This document shows positions 36,611 through 45,451 of a stretch of 64,000 nt of DNA, one piece after another. A program made the translations under genes and the position numbers. The stretch spans positions 6,118,501 through 6,182,500 of the forward strand of contig NZ_CP022222.1 of the NCBI RefSeq assembly GCF_009930815.1, written 5' to 3'. The notes below the pieces were generated by a model. It had not been told where the DNA came from. It did no database searches and was given only the letters and a program-made list of their open reading frames with translations. The stretch comes from Bradyrhizobium sp. CCBAU 051011. GTDB taxonomy: Bacteria; Pseudomonadota; Alphaproteobacteria; Rhizobiales; Xanthobacteraceae. The first letter of the stretch is position 1. Every line of letters starts with the position of its first letter.

Positions 36611-36719
36611 GGCTGTCTCCAGATATGGCAATGAACGCTTGAAATTCGACTTGTGTTCCTTGGCGGGAAAAAATGGCAACAATAACGGCCTGAGCTATTG
36701 AGCAGATTCTCGCCATTTC

Positions 36720-36932
36720 CTAATCAACAGCATTGTCAGCACCACGCGTACTCTTTACGAGTGCCTCGCCCCTGCGTTGCCATTCTTCGACGCGGTCAGC
36801 GATTTTGTCGTATTCCTCCGCAACCAGCAGCATTCGCCGAATTTGTCTGAGGTCGTAATACCTCTTCGCCTTCGCGCGCGTCGCTTCGGCGCGATCTCGC
36901 CAGTACTTCGGTTCTTTGATCGGGTCACGCAT
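36720..36932 (-). CDS. Small charged hypothetical protein
   Basis: About 70 aa, beginning MRDPIKEPKYWRDRAEATRA. It is strongly helical and rich in Arg/Glu/Lys, with YWRDRAEATRAKAKRYYDL and LLVAEEYDKIADRVEEW. This pattern of tyrosine-tryptophan followed by Arg/Glu-rich helix is common in small rhizobial proteins of unknown function. The ATG at 36932 matches that pattern; an in-frame ATG at 36974 would add 14 residues. Both starts have weak ribosome sites. Confidence 0.62.
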   Translation of the reverse strand: MRDPIKEPKYWRDRAEATRAKAKRYYDLRQIRRMLLVAEEYDKIADRVEEWQRRGEALVKSTRGADNAVD

Positions 36933-37316
36933 GGCACCGGGTAAAGCAATTTCGAGTGCCGCGTTCCTGAACATATGTATGGCGCCGGGCGCCTATAATT
37001 CACGAATTGTTAGCGACACAACAGATTCGAGATTGTCGAGCGCGCGCCGCGGTCGAGCACAGGGCGCTTGAGCTGCGCTGGGATTGACGGAATCAATCGA
37101 GGATCTCGACTCTCGCATAATCCTGGATAGTTCGTCTGCCTCTCATCGGCCGAGCGCAAGTATGCGGAGCGGCTGGCCTCTTATCCGAACGCATATCGAA
37201 GCAAGGCTGCGATGCCAGCTGCCAGGAGGCTCGCCAGCGCAGCCAGCGTCCAATCCGGTCGGGCAGTTCTACTCGCTAGGCTGACCACCGCTTTTGTGAG
37301 GTTTGCCATCCTGTCT
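36933..37316. other. Intergenic region, no supported content
   Basis: About 380 bases between two small minus-strand genes. Short frames occur on both strands, but none has a ribosome site with protein-like sequence. No repeat or strong hairpin stands out. Confidence 0.5.
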
Positions 37317-37526
37317 TCACCAACTCTCAGATCCAAGGCGATGGAGATAAGAAAGACCTTGGCTTGTCAGTTCTTCTGGGTCGCTTTCACCAGCTTGCCA
37401 TTTTCCGCTCAGATACCTCTCAAGCGAGCAACGGCGTGGATCGGTCGCGTCAATATCCTTGTGCGTCGCCAGGTGCACGGTCCAAGCTCGCTCAACAGCA
37501 ACCTTCAGCGGGAAGTCGTCATCCAT
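37317..37526 (-). CDS. Small conserved-looking hypothetical protein
   Basis: A 69-aa product starting MDDDFPLKVAVERAWTVHL, with DPRRCSLERYL and AGESDPEELTSQGLSYL. The ATG is preceded by TTTGGAGTTCGAAA, a good ribosome site. The sequence has the feel of a small all-helical rhizobial protein I have seen in similar form (VERAWTIHL...RRC-LERYL...GESDPEELT). The same frame is open upstream to 37724, but that part lacks start signals and looks non-coding. Confidence 0.68.
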   Translation of the reverse strand: MDDDFPLKVAVERAWTVHLATHKDIDATDPRRCSLERYLSGKWQAGESDPEELTSQGLSYLHRLGSESW

Positions 37527-37746
37527 TTTCGAACTCCAAATGGCGCGTCCTAATTCAATTCTACTGGTAAGAAAAGGTTGCCACTTTTTCCCGGATGATG
37601 TGTTCAAGTACGGAAGTTGCGTCAGAAGGAGCCCCGGCCGCTGCGCGAGGTCGCTCTTGCTTAAACGTCGCAGTCGGGGGTAGCGGTGGTCGCACGCGGC
37701 CAACGGCGGACATTGGCTCGCCAAGTTTGACGCGAGGCAGGTGACG

Positions 37747-38190
37747 ATGGATCCCGTTTACCGTCGAGCGATGCGCAAAGACGCCAGTCGTCTCAACGCC
37801 ATTCGGCGGCGATCCATCCTTGAGCTTGCGCCACCAAAAATGTCCGGTGCCGAAGCGCAGGCGTGGGCGTCGAAGCTCACGCTCTCCGGTATGGAGCGAA
37901 AGCTGCGTGAGCTCGAAGTATGGGTTGCCGAGCTGGACGGCACCTTCGCCGGATGGGGAGCCATTCACGGCGACAGGCTGGAGGGTTTGTATGCTGCGCC
38001 CGAATTTGCCGGGCAGGGCGTGGGGAACGGCTTGCTTGGGATGCTCGAAGGGCGGATGCGCGATCGCGAGTTCCCTTCGGTGGAGGCAAGCTCAAACGCC
38101 CGCGATTTCTACCTACGCCGCGGCTACCGGTCGGTCGGCCCTCAATCGCCTGATGGGGCCTGGCCCATCGTGAAAGAACTTCTGACCTGA
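37747..38190 (+). CDS. GNAT family N-acetyltransferase
   Basis: A 147-aa single-domain acetyltransferase. It has YRRAMRKDASRLNAIRRRSI at the N-terminus, WVAELDGTFAGWGAIHGDRL, and GLYAAPEFAGQGVGNGLL, the acetyl-CoA-binding Q-G-V-G-N-G loop. The family's C-terminal EASSNARDFYLRRGYRSVG follows. It resembles YafP/ElaA-type small GNATs; the substrate is unknown. The ATG at 37747 follows GAGGCAGG with good spacing. Confidence 0.87.
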   Translation: MDPVYRRAMRKDASRLNAIRRRSILELAPPKMSGAEAQAWASKLTLSGMERKLRELEVWVAELDGTFAGWGAIHGDRLEGLYAAPEFAGQGVGNGLLGMLEGRMRDREFPSVEASSNARDFYLRRGYRSVGPQSPDGAWPIVKELLT

Positions 38191-38348
38191 AAAGGGGGCA
38201 GGGGAAGAAAATAGTGCGTCGGGCGGCGGCCCGGTTTTGGCGGCCGTTTAACCCGCTCGCGGCGCTTGATTTTCCCCCCGCGAGGGGCGACTTTGGCGCC
38301 CGCTTGGCGGGGCCTATTGGCGTCCTCGCGGCGGGTTGTCAGGAGGAT

Positions 38349-38681
38349 ATGTTGGCGGACCATCAAGTGCACGATTTAACCCCGGAAGACGTATCGAGGG
38401 GGATCGCGGAGGGCCGCTATCTGCTGGTCGACGTCCGCGAGCCCAATGAGGTAGCGGTGGAAGCCTATCCGGATGGCGTGGTCGTTCCGCTCCAGAGCTT
38501 CGATCCGGCGGCGATTCCGGACCCGAAGGGCAAGCAGGTAGTGTTCGCCTGCCGCTCCGGCAAACGCTCGGTGACGGCCTCGCTGGCGGCGCAGGCGGCG
38601 GGCCTTCCCTATGACAAGCATCTTGCCGGCGGCATCATCGGCTGGAAGGCAGCGGGTTTGCCGATCAAAACCGGCGGCTGA
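38349..38681 (+). CDS. Rhodanese-like sulfurtransferase domain protein
   Basis: A 110-aa single rhodanese domain, cytoplasmic. It begins MLADHQVHDLTPEDVSRGI, contains YLLVDVREPNE, and has the active-site loop FACRSGKRS with the persulfide-carrying Cys. The AGGAGGAT ribosome site fixes the ATG at 38349; the frame is open another 45 codons upstream without meaning. It is followed after 8 bases by an aminotransferase gene. Probably moves sulfane sulfur or cyanide-derived sulfur; no specific partner can be named. Confidence 0.9.
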   Translation: MLADHQVHDLTPEDVSRGIAEGRYLLVDVREPNEVAVEAYPDGVVVPLQSFDPAAIPDPKGKQVVFACRSGKRSVTASLAAQAAGLPYDKHLAGGIIGWKAAGLPIKTGG

Positions 38682-38689
38682 TCTCCACC

Positions 38690-39862
38690 ATGACATCCAT
38701 GAACAAGGTCTTTGCCGACCTTCCCGTCACCGTCTTCGAGGCGATGTCGCAGGCCGCCCGCGACAACAACGCCATCAATCTCGGCCAGGGCTTTCCCGAC
38801 GATCCCGGGCCGGAGGACATCCGCCGCGCCGCGGCCGATGCCACCGTGAACGGCTACAACCAGTACCCGTCGATGATGGGCATCCCGGAACTGCGGCAGG
38901 CCATCGCCGCCCATTACGGCCGCTGGCACAAGCTTTCCCTCGATCCGATGACGGAAGTGATGGTGACCTCGGGCGGCACCGAGGCGCTGACGGCGTCCAT
39001 CCTCGCCGTCGTCGAGCCCGGCGACGAAGTCGTGGTGTTCCAGCCGGTCTATGACAGCTATCTGCCGATCATCCGTCAGGCCGGCGGCATTCCGCGCCTG
39101 TTGCGGCTGGAGCCGCCGGGCTGGCGGCTGACGGAAGAGATGCTGGCCAGCGTTTTCAACGAGAAGACCAAGGCGGTGCTGTTCAACAATCCGCTCAACC
39201 CGGCGGCCGTCGTCTATCCCCGCGAAGACCTCGAGCTGCTGGCGCGGTTCTGTCAGAAGTTCGACACCATCGCGATCTGTGACGAGGTCTGGGAGCATGT
39301 GATCTTCGACGGCCGCGAGCATATCCCGCTGATCACGATCCCGGGCATGCGGGATCGCACCATCAAGGTCGGCAGCGCCGGCAAGATATTTTCGCTGACG
39401 GGATGGAAGGTCGGCTTCGTCTGCGCCGCGCCGCCACTGTTGCGGGTGGCCGCAAAAGTGCACCAGTTCCTGACCTTCACCACCGCGCCGAACCTGCAGG
39501 CGGCGGTGGCCTACGGGCTCGGCAAGCCTGACGAATATTTCTACGACATGCGCAAGGATCTGGCGCGGAGCAGGGACCGCCTCACAAAAGGGCTGGAGAG
39601 CATCGGCTTTCCCGTGCTGCAATCGCAAGGCACGTACTTCCTCACCGTCGACCTGTCACCGCTCGGCTTGAATGAGACCGACGTCGAGTTCTGCAAGCGT
39701 ATCGTGACCGACTACAAGGTCGCGGCGATCCCGGTCTCGGCGTTCTACGAGCAGGACGCGGTGACCTCGGTGGTGCGGTTCTGTTTTTCCAAGAAGGACG
39801 AGACGCTGGACACCGCGCTGGAGCGGCTGTCGGACGCGGTGCACGGCCGGCGCAAGAGGTAG
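38690..39862 (+). CDS. PLP-dependent class I aminotransferase (methionine/kynurenine-type)
   Basis: A 390-aa fold-type I aminotransferase. Features are NLGQGFPDDPGPEDIRRAA, VTSGGTEALTASILAVVEPG, NNPLNPAAVVYP, CDEVWEHVIFDG and the PLP lysine in GSAGKIFSLTGWKVGFV. The NPLNP variant of the usual NPHNP, plus the overall pattern, fit the group annotated as methionine aminotransferase (YbdL-like) or kynurenine-oxoglutarate aminotransferase. It lies between a rhodanese and a polyamine-type binding protein in one operon. A sulfur amino acid role would fit the rhodanese, but that is inference. Confidence 0.9.
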   Translation: MTSMNKVFADLPVTVFEAMSQAARDNNAINLGQGFPDDPGPEDIRRAAADATVNGYNQYPSMMGIPELRQAIAAHYGRWHKLSLDPMTEVMVTSGGTEALTASILAVVEPGDEVVVFQPVYDSYLPIIRQAGGIPRLLRLEPPGWRLTEEMLASVFNEKTKAVLFNNPLNPAAVVYPREDLELLARFCQKFDTIAICDEVWEHVIFDGREHIPLITIPGMRDRTIKVGSAGKIFSLTGWKVGFVCAAPPLLRVAAKVHQFLTFTTAPNLQAAVAYGLGKPDEYFYDMRKDLARSRDRLTKGLESIGFPVLQSQGTYFLTVDLSPLGLNETDVEFCKRIVTDYKVAAIPVSAFYEQDAVTSVVRFCFSKKDETLDTALERLSDAVHGRRKR

Positions 39863-39865
39863 AAG

Positions 39866-40972
39866 ATGCGCAATTCGACTGGAGTCTCGCTGCGCCTTTT
39901 TGGCGCGCTCGCGGTGGCGCTGACGCTCTCGCCTGTGTCGGCGCAGGAGCGCACGGTGAACTTCTACAACTGGTCGAACTATATGGCACCGGGGGTGCTG
40001 GAGGATTTTACCAAGGAAACCGGCATCAAGGTGGTCTACGACACTTTCGACGCCAACGAGACGCTGGAGACGCGCCTTCTGGCGGGCAAGTCAGGCTACG
40101 ACGTCGTGGTGCCGACCGGCTACTTCCTGCAACGCCAGATCACGGCAAAAGTCTTCCTTAAGCTCGACAAGTCGAAGCTGCCCAATCTCGCCAACGCCTG
40201 GCCGGTCGTGACCAGCCAGCTCGCCACCTACGATCCCGGCAACAACTACGCCGCCAATTACATGTGGGGCACCACGGGCATCGGCTACAACGTCAAGACC
40301 GCGCAGAAAATCCTCGGGGCCGATGCCAAGATCGATAGCTGGGATATCGTCTTCAAGCCGGAAAACCTCGCCAAGTTTAGGGATTGCGGCATCCACATGC
40401 TGGATTCCGCCGACGACATTCTGCCTGCGGCCTTGAGCTATCTCGGCATCGATCCGAATTCGACCAAGCAGGCGGACCTGGACAAGGCCGCCGAGCTCGT
40501 CAGCAAGATCAGGCCCAATGTCCGCAAGTTTCATTCGTCGGAATATCTGGGCGCGCTGGCCTCCGGCGAGATCTGTTTCGTCGTGGGCTGGTCGGGCGAC
40601 ATCATGCAGGCACGCAGCCGCGCCGCGGAAGCCAAGAACGGCATCGAGATCGGCTACACGATTCCGAAAGAGGGCGCGCAGATGTTCTTCGACAATCTCG
40701 CGATCCCCGCGGACGCCAAGAACGTCGCGGAAGCCTATGAGCTGATCAACTATCTCTACCGCCCCGACGTCGCCGCCAAGAATTCTGACTTTTTGTCGTA
40801 CGCCAACGGCAATCTGGCCAGCCAGAAGCTGGTCGATCCGAAGATTTTGAACGACAGAAACATCTATCCGGACGAGGCGACGCAGAACAAGCTGTTCGTC
40901 ATCCAGGCCCGCGATCCCGCCACGCAACGAGTGATCAACCGGCTGTGGACCAGGGTGAAGACGGGGAAGTGA
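39866..40972 (+). CDS. potF: Putrescine/polyamine ABC transporter binding protein (PotF-like)
   Basis: A 368-aa periplasmic receptor with a signal peptide ending SPVSAQ. The mature start RTVNFYNWSNYMAPGVLEDF is diagnostic for PotD/PotF proteins. YDVVVPTGYFLQRQI, WGTTGIGYN and FVVGWSGDIMQA continue the family pattern, the last with a conserved Trp-Asp pair at the polyamine site. It starts three bases after the aminotransferase stop, preceded by AGAGGTAGAAG. PotG/H/I partners are not in the window. Confidence 0.92.
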   Translation: MRNSTGVSLRLFGALAVALTLSPVSAQERTVNFYNWSNYMAPGVLEDFTKETGIKVVYDTFDANETLETRLLAGKSGYDVVVPTGYFLQRQITAKVFLKLDKSKLPNLANAWPVVTSQLATYDPGNNYAANYMWGTTGIGYNVKTAQKILGADAKIDSWDIVFKPENLAKFRDCGIHMLDSADDILPAALSYLGIDPNSTKQADLDKAAELVSKIRPNVRKFHSSEYLGALASGEICFVVGWSGDIMQARSRAAEAKNGIEIGYTIPKEGAQMFFDNLAIPADAKNVAEAYELINYLYRPDVAAKNSDFLSYANGNLASQKLVDPKILNDRNIYPDEATQNKLFVIQARDPATQRVINRLWTRVKTGK

Positions 40973-40999
40973 CCGGTAAGGCACGAACCTCTCTCCGCC

Positions 41000-41081
41000 G
41001 TCATTGCGAGCGAAGCGAAGCAATCCATAGCGCCACGAAGAAAGTATGGATTGCTTCGTCGCTTACGCTCCTCGCAATGAC
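41000..41081. repeat. Palindromic repeat, GTCATTGCGAGCGAAGCG family, copy 2
   Basis: GTCATTGCGAGCGAAGCGAA and GCAATCCATAG are mirrored by TATGGATTGCTTCGTCGCTT and CTCGCAATGAC, giving a near-complete hairpin between potF and the next small gene. Same family as 16797-16943. Confidence 0.9.
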
Positions 41082-41174
41082 GTGGAGAGGTCCAGTGCAC
41101 AATCCTCATCTGGGCCACAGACTCCGGTTGCCGGAACCCAAGCGAGAATCTATAGCTCCCTCCGGGAGCATCAC

Positions 41175-41288
41175 ATGACCAACATTCTCGCCTTCTTCTC
41201 AACGCGCACGCTGCTGCAGATCATCTTCGTTCTGGGGGCGACGGTGGCGATGAAGGCGTGGAGCCTCGGCCTGCTGTTCGGCGGATAG
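41175..41288 (+). CDS. 37-aa hydrophobic microprotein
   Basis: ATG after CCGGGAGCATCAC, product MTNILAFFSTRTLLQIIFVL then GATVAMKAWSLGLLFGG. The whole chain is hydrophobic with one Arg and one Lys, forming one membrane helix with a short polar start. It lies between two palindromic repeats, so it is a candidate small membrane protein rather than part of a larger gene. Length equals that of the cysS-linked microprotein, but the sequences are unrelated. Confidence 0.6.
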   Translation: MTNILAFFSTRTLLQIIFVLGATVAMKAWSLGLLFGG

Positions 41289-41306
41289 GGAAAGCGGGCG
41301 CGTTAC

Positions 41307-41426
41307 GTAGCCCGGATGGAGCGAAGCGAAATCCGGGGGCTTCAGCCGATTGCGAGTGCGCCCCGGGTTGCGCGGAGCTGTCATCGGGCGCGCGTTCGCG
41401 CGACCCGTTGGCTTCACCCGGGCTAC
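41307..41426. repeat. Palindromic repeat, GTAGCCCGGATGG family, copy 2
   Basis: Starts GTAGCCCGGATGGAGCGAAG. Instead of the usual mirrored end it has an extra GC-rich block (GGGCGCGCGTTCGCGCGACCC) before CACCCGGGCTAC, so the right arm is altered. Related to 9866-9951 and 50543-50628. Confidence 0.8.
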
Positions 41427-41445
41427 GCTCGCTACGAAGAGGTCT

Positions 41446-42381
41446 CTACCGCCACCTTCTGTGCAGCCAGAGCCACTGGTCCGGATATTCCCGCACCCAG
41501 CCTTCGATCACATTCGTCACCGCCTGCATGGTGCCCTGGATGTCGATCTGGCCTGCGGCATCGCGCACCGGCTTGACCTCTTCGGACAGCTCGGCGCGGA
41601 AACGGTGGTTGGGCAGGCGGATGATGCGCACGCCGTGCACCGGGCATTCGACCTGGCGGAGCAGCCGCGCCAGCGTCGGGTTGGCCTTGGTCTTGCGGCC
41701 GAAGAACGTCACCTCGACGCCGTTGCCCATGTACTGATCGACCAGCATCGCGACGTGCTGGCCCCGTTGCAGCGCTTCCGCCAACTTGAGCGGCGCCTCG
41801 CGCCCCGCAGGCACCAGCGTGCCCATCTTGACGGCGCGGATCCGCTCGATGGCGCGGTCGGCGGCCTCGATGTTGGGACGGCGGAACAGGATCGCGCAAT
41901 CGAGCCCATGGGCGACCGCGCCGAGCGCCGGGATTTCCCAATTGCCGAGATGGCTGGCAAAAATGATCGCAGGCTTCCCGTCGTCGCGCAGGGCATCGAA
42001 AATCTGCTTGGTCCGCGGGGTGAATTCGATGCGGCTTGGCTTGTCCGGTTGGTCGAGGTCGTAGTCCCAGATGTGGTCGAGATGGGCGAACTCGGCGCCG
42101 ATGCGGCCGAGATTGTCCCAGACGCCGGCCAGGATGGTCTCGATCTCTTCCGCCGATTTCTCGGGGAAGGCAGCCGTGAGATTTTCGCGTCCGATGCGAT
42201 CCTCGCGCAGCCTTCGGCCGATGAAGCGGGTGACGCGGCCGAAGAAATTGGCTGTTTTGTCGGGATCGAAATAGCGCGTGGTGCGGAGCAGGGCGATCGT
42301 CAGCGCGCCGACGGCGGCTTCCGCTACCGGCTTGGCGGCGTCGCGCAGGCGCGCCTTGGTGCGTAGGAGCAGGCGGTTCAT
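41446..42381 (-). CDS. lpxXL: Lipid A very-long-chain acyltransferase LpxXL (LpxL/HtrB family)
   Basis: A 311-aa lysophospholipid-acyltransferase family enzyme, inner membrane. The N-terminal hydrophobic segment is near residues 15-35, and the catalytic HxxxxE motif is SHLGNWE (H144, E149). VAMLVDQYMGNGVEVTFFGR and the C-terminal EYPDQWLWLHRRW are typical of LpxL. Its place directly after acpXL-fabZXL-fabF2XL-fabF1XL identifies it as LpxXL, which transfers the 26-32-carbon hydroxy-acyl chain from AcpXL to lipid A. It starts 20 bases after fabF1XL ends. Confidence 0.92.
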   Translation of the reverse strand: MNRLLLRTKARLRDAAKPVAEAAVGALTIALLRTTRYFDPDKTANFFGRVTRFIGRRLREDRIGRENLTAAFPEKSAEEIETILAGVWDNLGRIGAEFAHLDHIWDYDLDQPDKPSRIEFTPRTKQIFDALRDDGKPAIIFASHLGNWEIPALGAVAHGLDCAILFRRPNIEAADRAIERIRAVKMGTLVPAGREAPLKLAEALQRGQHVAMLVDQYMGNGVEVTFFGRKTKANPTLARLLRQVECPVHGVRIIRLPNHRFRAELSEEVKPVRDAAGQIDIQGTMQAVTNVIEGWVREYPDQWLWLHRRWR

Positions 42382-42401
42382 CGTGATGAGTGACGTGCTG
42401 G

Positions 42402-43679
42402 CTACACCGGTTCGCGCGTTAGGATCAGCGAGGCGTTCTGCCCGCCGAAACCGAACGAGTTCGACATCACGGCGGTGACCTTGGCATCGCGCGCGGTGTT
42501 GCCGACCACGTCGAATAGGATCGACGGGTCCGGAATCTCGTAATTGATGGTCGGCGGAATCCGCTGGTGCTCCAGCGTCAGCAGCGAAAACACGGCTTCC
42601 ACCGCGCCGGCTGCCGAGATCGTATGCCCGACCATCGACTTGTTCGACGACACCGGAATTTTCGGCAGATGCTCGCCGAACACGACCGCGGTCGTGTTGT
42701 ATTCCATCTTGTCGTTTTCCGGCGTCGCGGTGCCGTGGGCGTTGATGTGGTCGATCTGTTCCGGCTCGAGGCCGGCATCGGCAAGCGTCTTGCGCATGCA
42801 GCCGATGATCGGCTTTCCGTCGGGGCTGGAGCGGGTGCGGTGGAACGAGTCGGTCAGCTCGCCGCAGCCGGCCACCACGCCGAGAATCTTCGCGCCGCGG
42901 GCCATCGCCGACTCATAGCTTTCCAGCACCATCGCGCCGGCGCCTTCGGCCATCACGAAACCGTCGCGGTTCTTCGAGAACGGCTTTGAGGCGGCCTGCG
43001 GCGGATCGTTCTGCGTCGACAGCGCCGACAATAGCGAGAAGCGCACCATCGCTTCGGGGTTCACCGAGCCGTCGGCGCCAACGCACAGCGCAGCGTCAGC
43101 CTCGCCGCGGCGGATCGCCTCGACGCCGAGCTGGATTGCGGTTGCGCCGGAGGCGCAGGCGGTGGAAAGCGAGATCGGCGATCCCTTGGTGCCGAACTTT
43201 TCGGCGAGAAAGCTCGCCACCGAACCGAACATGAAGCGGCGATGATATGCGGTGAACCGTCCGCCGCCGCTGACGCGCAGCATATCCCCGTAGTCGAATT
43301 CGGTTCTGCCGACGGCGCGTCCGAGTTCGAGCCGCTGCGGCCACTCGACCTCGACCGGCGCGACTGCGAGAAACAGCGGCCCGGGAAAATCGGCCTTGCC
43401 GCCGATATTAGCCTGTTCGAGGGCTTCCTCGGTCGCCATCTCGGCGAGACGCTCGGTGAGGCCGGTCGACGAGAACGGCTCCACGGTGACGAAATCGACG
43501 GTACCGGCCATGTTCGTCTTCAGGCCGTCGATCGGAAAGCGCGTCACGGTCCGAATGCCGGATTCGCCCGCGGTCAGCCGGGTCCAATTGTCCGTCTTGC
43601 CGGCGCCGAGCGAGGTCACCACGCCCATGCCGGTGACGACAACGATCGGCCTGCCGAGTTTATCGCGTGGTGCTGACAT
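42402..43679 (-). CDS. fabF1XL: Beta-ketoacyl-ACP synthase FabF1XL
   Basis: A 425-aa FabF-type condensing enzyme with the complete triad: C175 in LSTACASGATAIQLG, H315 in HINAHGTATP, H352 in MVGHTISAAGAVEAV. Upstream neighbours are a second, degenerate synthase, a dehydratase and AcpXL, so it is the active elongation enzyme for the very-long-chain acyl group of lipid A. The N-terminus RPIVVVTGMGVVTSLGAGK is standard. Confidence 0.95.
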   Translation of the reverse strand: MSAPRDKLGRPIVVVTGMGVVTSLGAGKTDNWTRLTAGESGIRTVTRFPIDGLKTNMAGTVDFVTVEPFSSTGLTERLAEMATEEALEQANIGGKADFPGPLFLAVAPVEVEWPQRLELGRAVGRTEFDYGDMLRVSGGGRFTAYHRRFMFGSVASFLAEKFGTKGSPISLSTACASGATAIQLGVEAIRRGEADAALCVGADGSVNPEAMVRFSLLSALSTQNDPPQAASKPFSKNRDGFVMAEGAGAMVLESYESAMARGAKILGVVAGCGELTDSFHRTRSSPDGKPIIGCMRKTLADAGLEPEQIDHINAHGTATPENDKMEYNTTAVVFGEHLPKIPVSSNKSMVGHTISAAGAVEAVFSLLTLEHQRIPPTINYEIPDPSILFDVVGNTARDAKVTAVMSNSFGFGGQNASLILTREPV

Positions 43680-43776
43680 GGTTCCCCCGTCGATGCTGCG
43701 CCGTAATTGGAAGCGCTCTCGCGCTCATCTCTTGCTCTGGCCGTGATGCCGCAAGCTTGCTTGCGGGAATCAGGCG

Positions 43777-44976
43777 CTACTTGATGGCCTCGACCAAGGC
43801 CATGCCTTCGCCCTGCCAGTGACCGGCCCCCACCACGACAATCTGGTCGGGGCTGTCAGCCTTTTCAACCTCGAGCCCGGTCGGGTCGTTGGGCGGAAAC
43901 AGCGCACCGCGGGAGATCGAGAGCGCGGCCAGCGCCAAGCCGAGCGGAAACTGGGTTTCCAGCGTGTGGCCGAACATGGTTCCGGTGGCGCGGACCGCAA
44001 ATCCGGGGTGCTGGCGCAGAAACGCCTTCTCGTCCGAGGTCACCGGCTCGGCCCCGGTCGCTCCCGTGATCAAGGTGCCGCTGTCGCCGACGCCGAGCTT
44101 TGGCCACATCGCTTCCAGCGATTTGGTCACCGCGCCCGGCTGCTTGCGCTGCGCAAGGTCGGCGACCACCCTGGTCAGTCTGGCATAGGGCTTGGCGCCG
44201 CGGGCTTCGGCGTGCTCGCGCGACTCCAGCACCAGGAAGCAGCCGGCGGAGCCGAGCGCGAAGCCGCTCTTGCCTTCGCGTTGCCAGACGGGAGCGAACT
44301 TGTCGGTCAGATTGAAGTCGCCGAATTCGTAGAGGATCAGCAAGTCCGAACGCTCGCCATTATGGGCCGCGCCGACCAGCGCGATGTCGCTCTGGCCGCT
44401 TTCGATCCGTGCCAGCGCAATCCGCGCTGCATCGATCGAGGCGGCTTCCTCGCCCATGAAGGTGCGCGACGTGCCGCAGACGCCGTGCACGATGGCGATG
44501 TTGCCGGCGAGCAGGTTGGAGAGCTGGGCCAGGAACAGGGTCGGCCGCAAATCGTTCATCAGCCGTTCGTTGAGAAAGCCCGGACCGGAATTGCCCTTGG
44601 CATCGGCGTTGAGGATCGCCGCATCGACCGCGATATCGCGCTCGCCGCCGCCGGCGGCGACGATCATGTCCATTCTAGCAAGGATTTCCTTGTTGCCTTT
44701 GACGCCGGCCGAATCGAGCGCCAGCCCCGCGGCATAGGTGCCGATGCGCTGCCACGCCTCCATCTGGCGCTGGTCGCCCTTCTTCGGGATCTGGGCGTCG
44801 AAGGAAACCGGCGCCAGCGGGTGCACGATGTGGGGCGCGAACCGCTTGTCGTCGACGTTGATCTTCTTCTCGTTCAGCGCATCCCAATGCGCGTCGAGCC
44901 CTTCGCCGAGCGAGGAGACGATGCCGATGCCGGTGATCCAGACTTCCTTGGCGGGCGCGGAATTTGGCTCAGTCAT
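43777..44976 (-). CDS. fabF2XL: Beta-ketoacyl-ACP synthase-like FabF2XL, lacking one catalytic His
   Basis: A 399-aa thiolase-fold protein related to FabF but diverged. C167 remains (HGVCGTSRTFMGEE) and H337 remains (GTMFGHTLETQFP), but the NAHGT His is missing: the corresponding stretch reads TLITGATGAEPVTSDE. It resembles the chain-length-factor partner of polyketide synthases, so it may pair with FabF1XL to set chain length; that comparison is inference. The ATG overlaps the fabZXL stop by eight bases; the frame to 45060 is rejected because it lies inside fabZXL. Confidence 0.9.
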   Translation of the reverse strand: MTEPNSAPAKEVWITGIGIVSSLGEGLDAHWDALNEKKINVDDKRFAPHIVHPLAPVSFDAQIPKKGDQRQMEAWQRIGTYAAGLALDSAGVKGNKEILARMDMIVAAGGGERDIAVDAAILNADAKGNSGPGFLNERLMNDLRPTLFLAQLSNLLAGNIAIVHGVCGTSRTFMGEEAASIDAARIALARIESGQSDIALVGAAHNGERSDLLILYEFGDFNLTDKFAPVWQREGKSGFALGSAGCFLVLESREHAEARGAKPYARLTRVVADLAQRKQPGAVTKSLEAMWPKLGVGDSGTLITGATGAEPVTSDEKAFLRQHPGFAVRATGTMFGHTLETQFPLGLALAALSISRGALFPPNDPTGLEVEKADSPDQIVVVGAGHWQGEGMALVEAIK

Positions 44977-45442
44977 GCGTAATCGCCTGCAGTGGGAAGC
45001 CGATCTTGTTGGCCATCGCGTCCATGTGCACACGCAAGGCCGGGTCGGGGAAGGGGGCAAGGCCGAAGGTGAGTTCAGCGCTGCACTTCAACTCCTTGCC
45101 GACGCGCCCCTTGACCTTGGTGACGGCATAACCGGAACCTTCGTGCTCGAGCTTCGCCTCGATCGTCAGCAACTGGCCGGGACTGACGAACCCGCGCATC
45201 TTGGCTTCCTTCACGATGGCCAGGAACGGCATGCGCTCGAACTTCAGGACGCCGAGTATCAGCCAGCCGGAGCTCTGCGCCATCGCTTCGGTCAGCAGCA
45301 CGCCGGGCATGATCGGAAAACCCGGAAAATGCCCTTCGAAGATCGTATGCGACGCCGGAACCTGCGCCTCGACCGTAATTTTCTTCTCGTCGAGATTGAG
45401 GTCGACGATGCGGTCGATCAGCTTGAAGTAATCAAGGTCCAT
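44969..45442 (-). CDS. fabZXL: 3-hydroxyacyl-ACP dehydratase FabZXL
   Basis: A 157-aa hot-dog fold dehydratase, FabZ type, for the very-long-chain cycle. The active site is visible: H38 in TIFEGHFPGFPIMPG and E52 in GVLLTEAMAQSSGW. It starts 9 bases after acpXL and overlaps fabF2XL at its end, so the cluster is translated in a chain. Confidence 0.95.
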   Translation of the reverse strand: MDLDYFKLIDRIVDLNLDEKKITVEAQVPASHTIFEGHFPGFPIMPGVLLTEAMAQSSGWLILGVLKFERMPFLAIVKEAKMRGFVSPGQLLTIEAKLEHEGSGYAVTKVKGRVGKELKCSAELTFGLAPFPDPALRVHMDAMANKIGFPLQAITHD

Positions 45443-45451
45443 GGCGGGCGA

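Noticed and set aside
37561..37740. Minus-strand sequence starting MSAVGRVRPPLPP, resembling a common spurious alphaproteobacterial frame
   Set aside because: Proline/arginine-rich, no start context, probably a decayed intergenic repeat; not enough to annotate.
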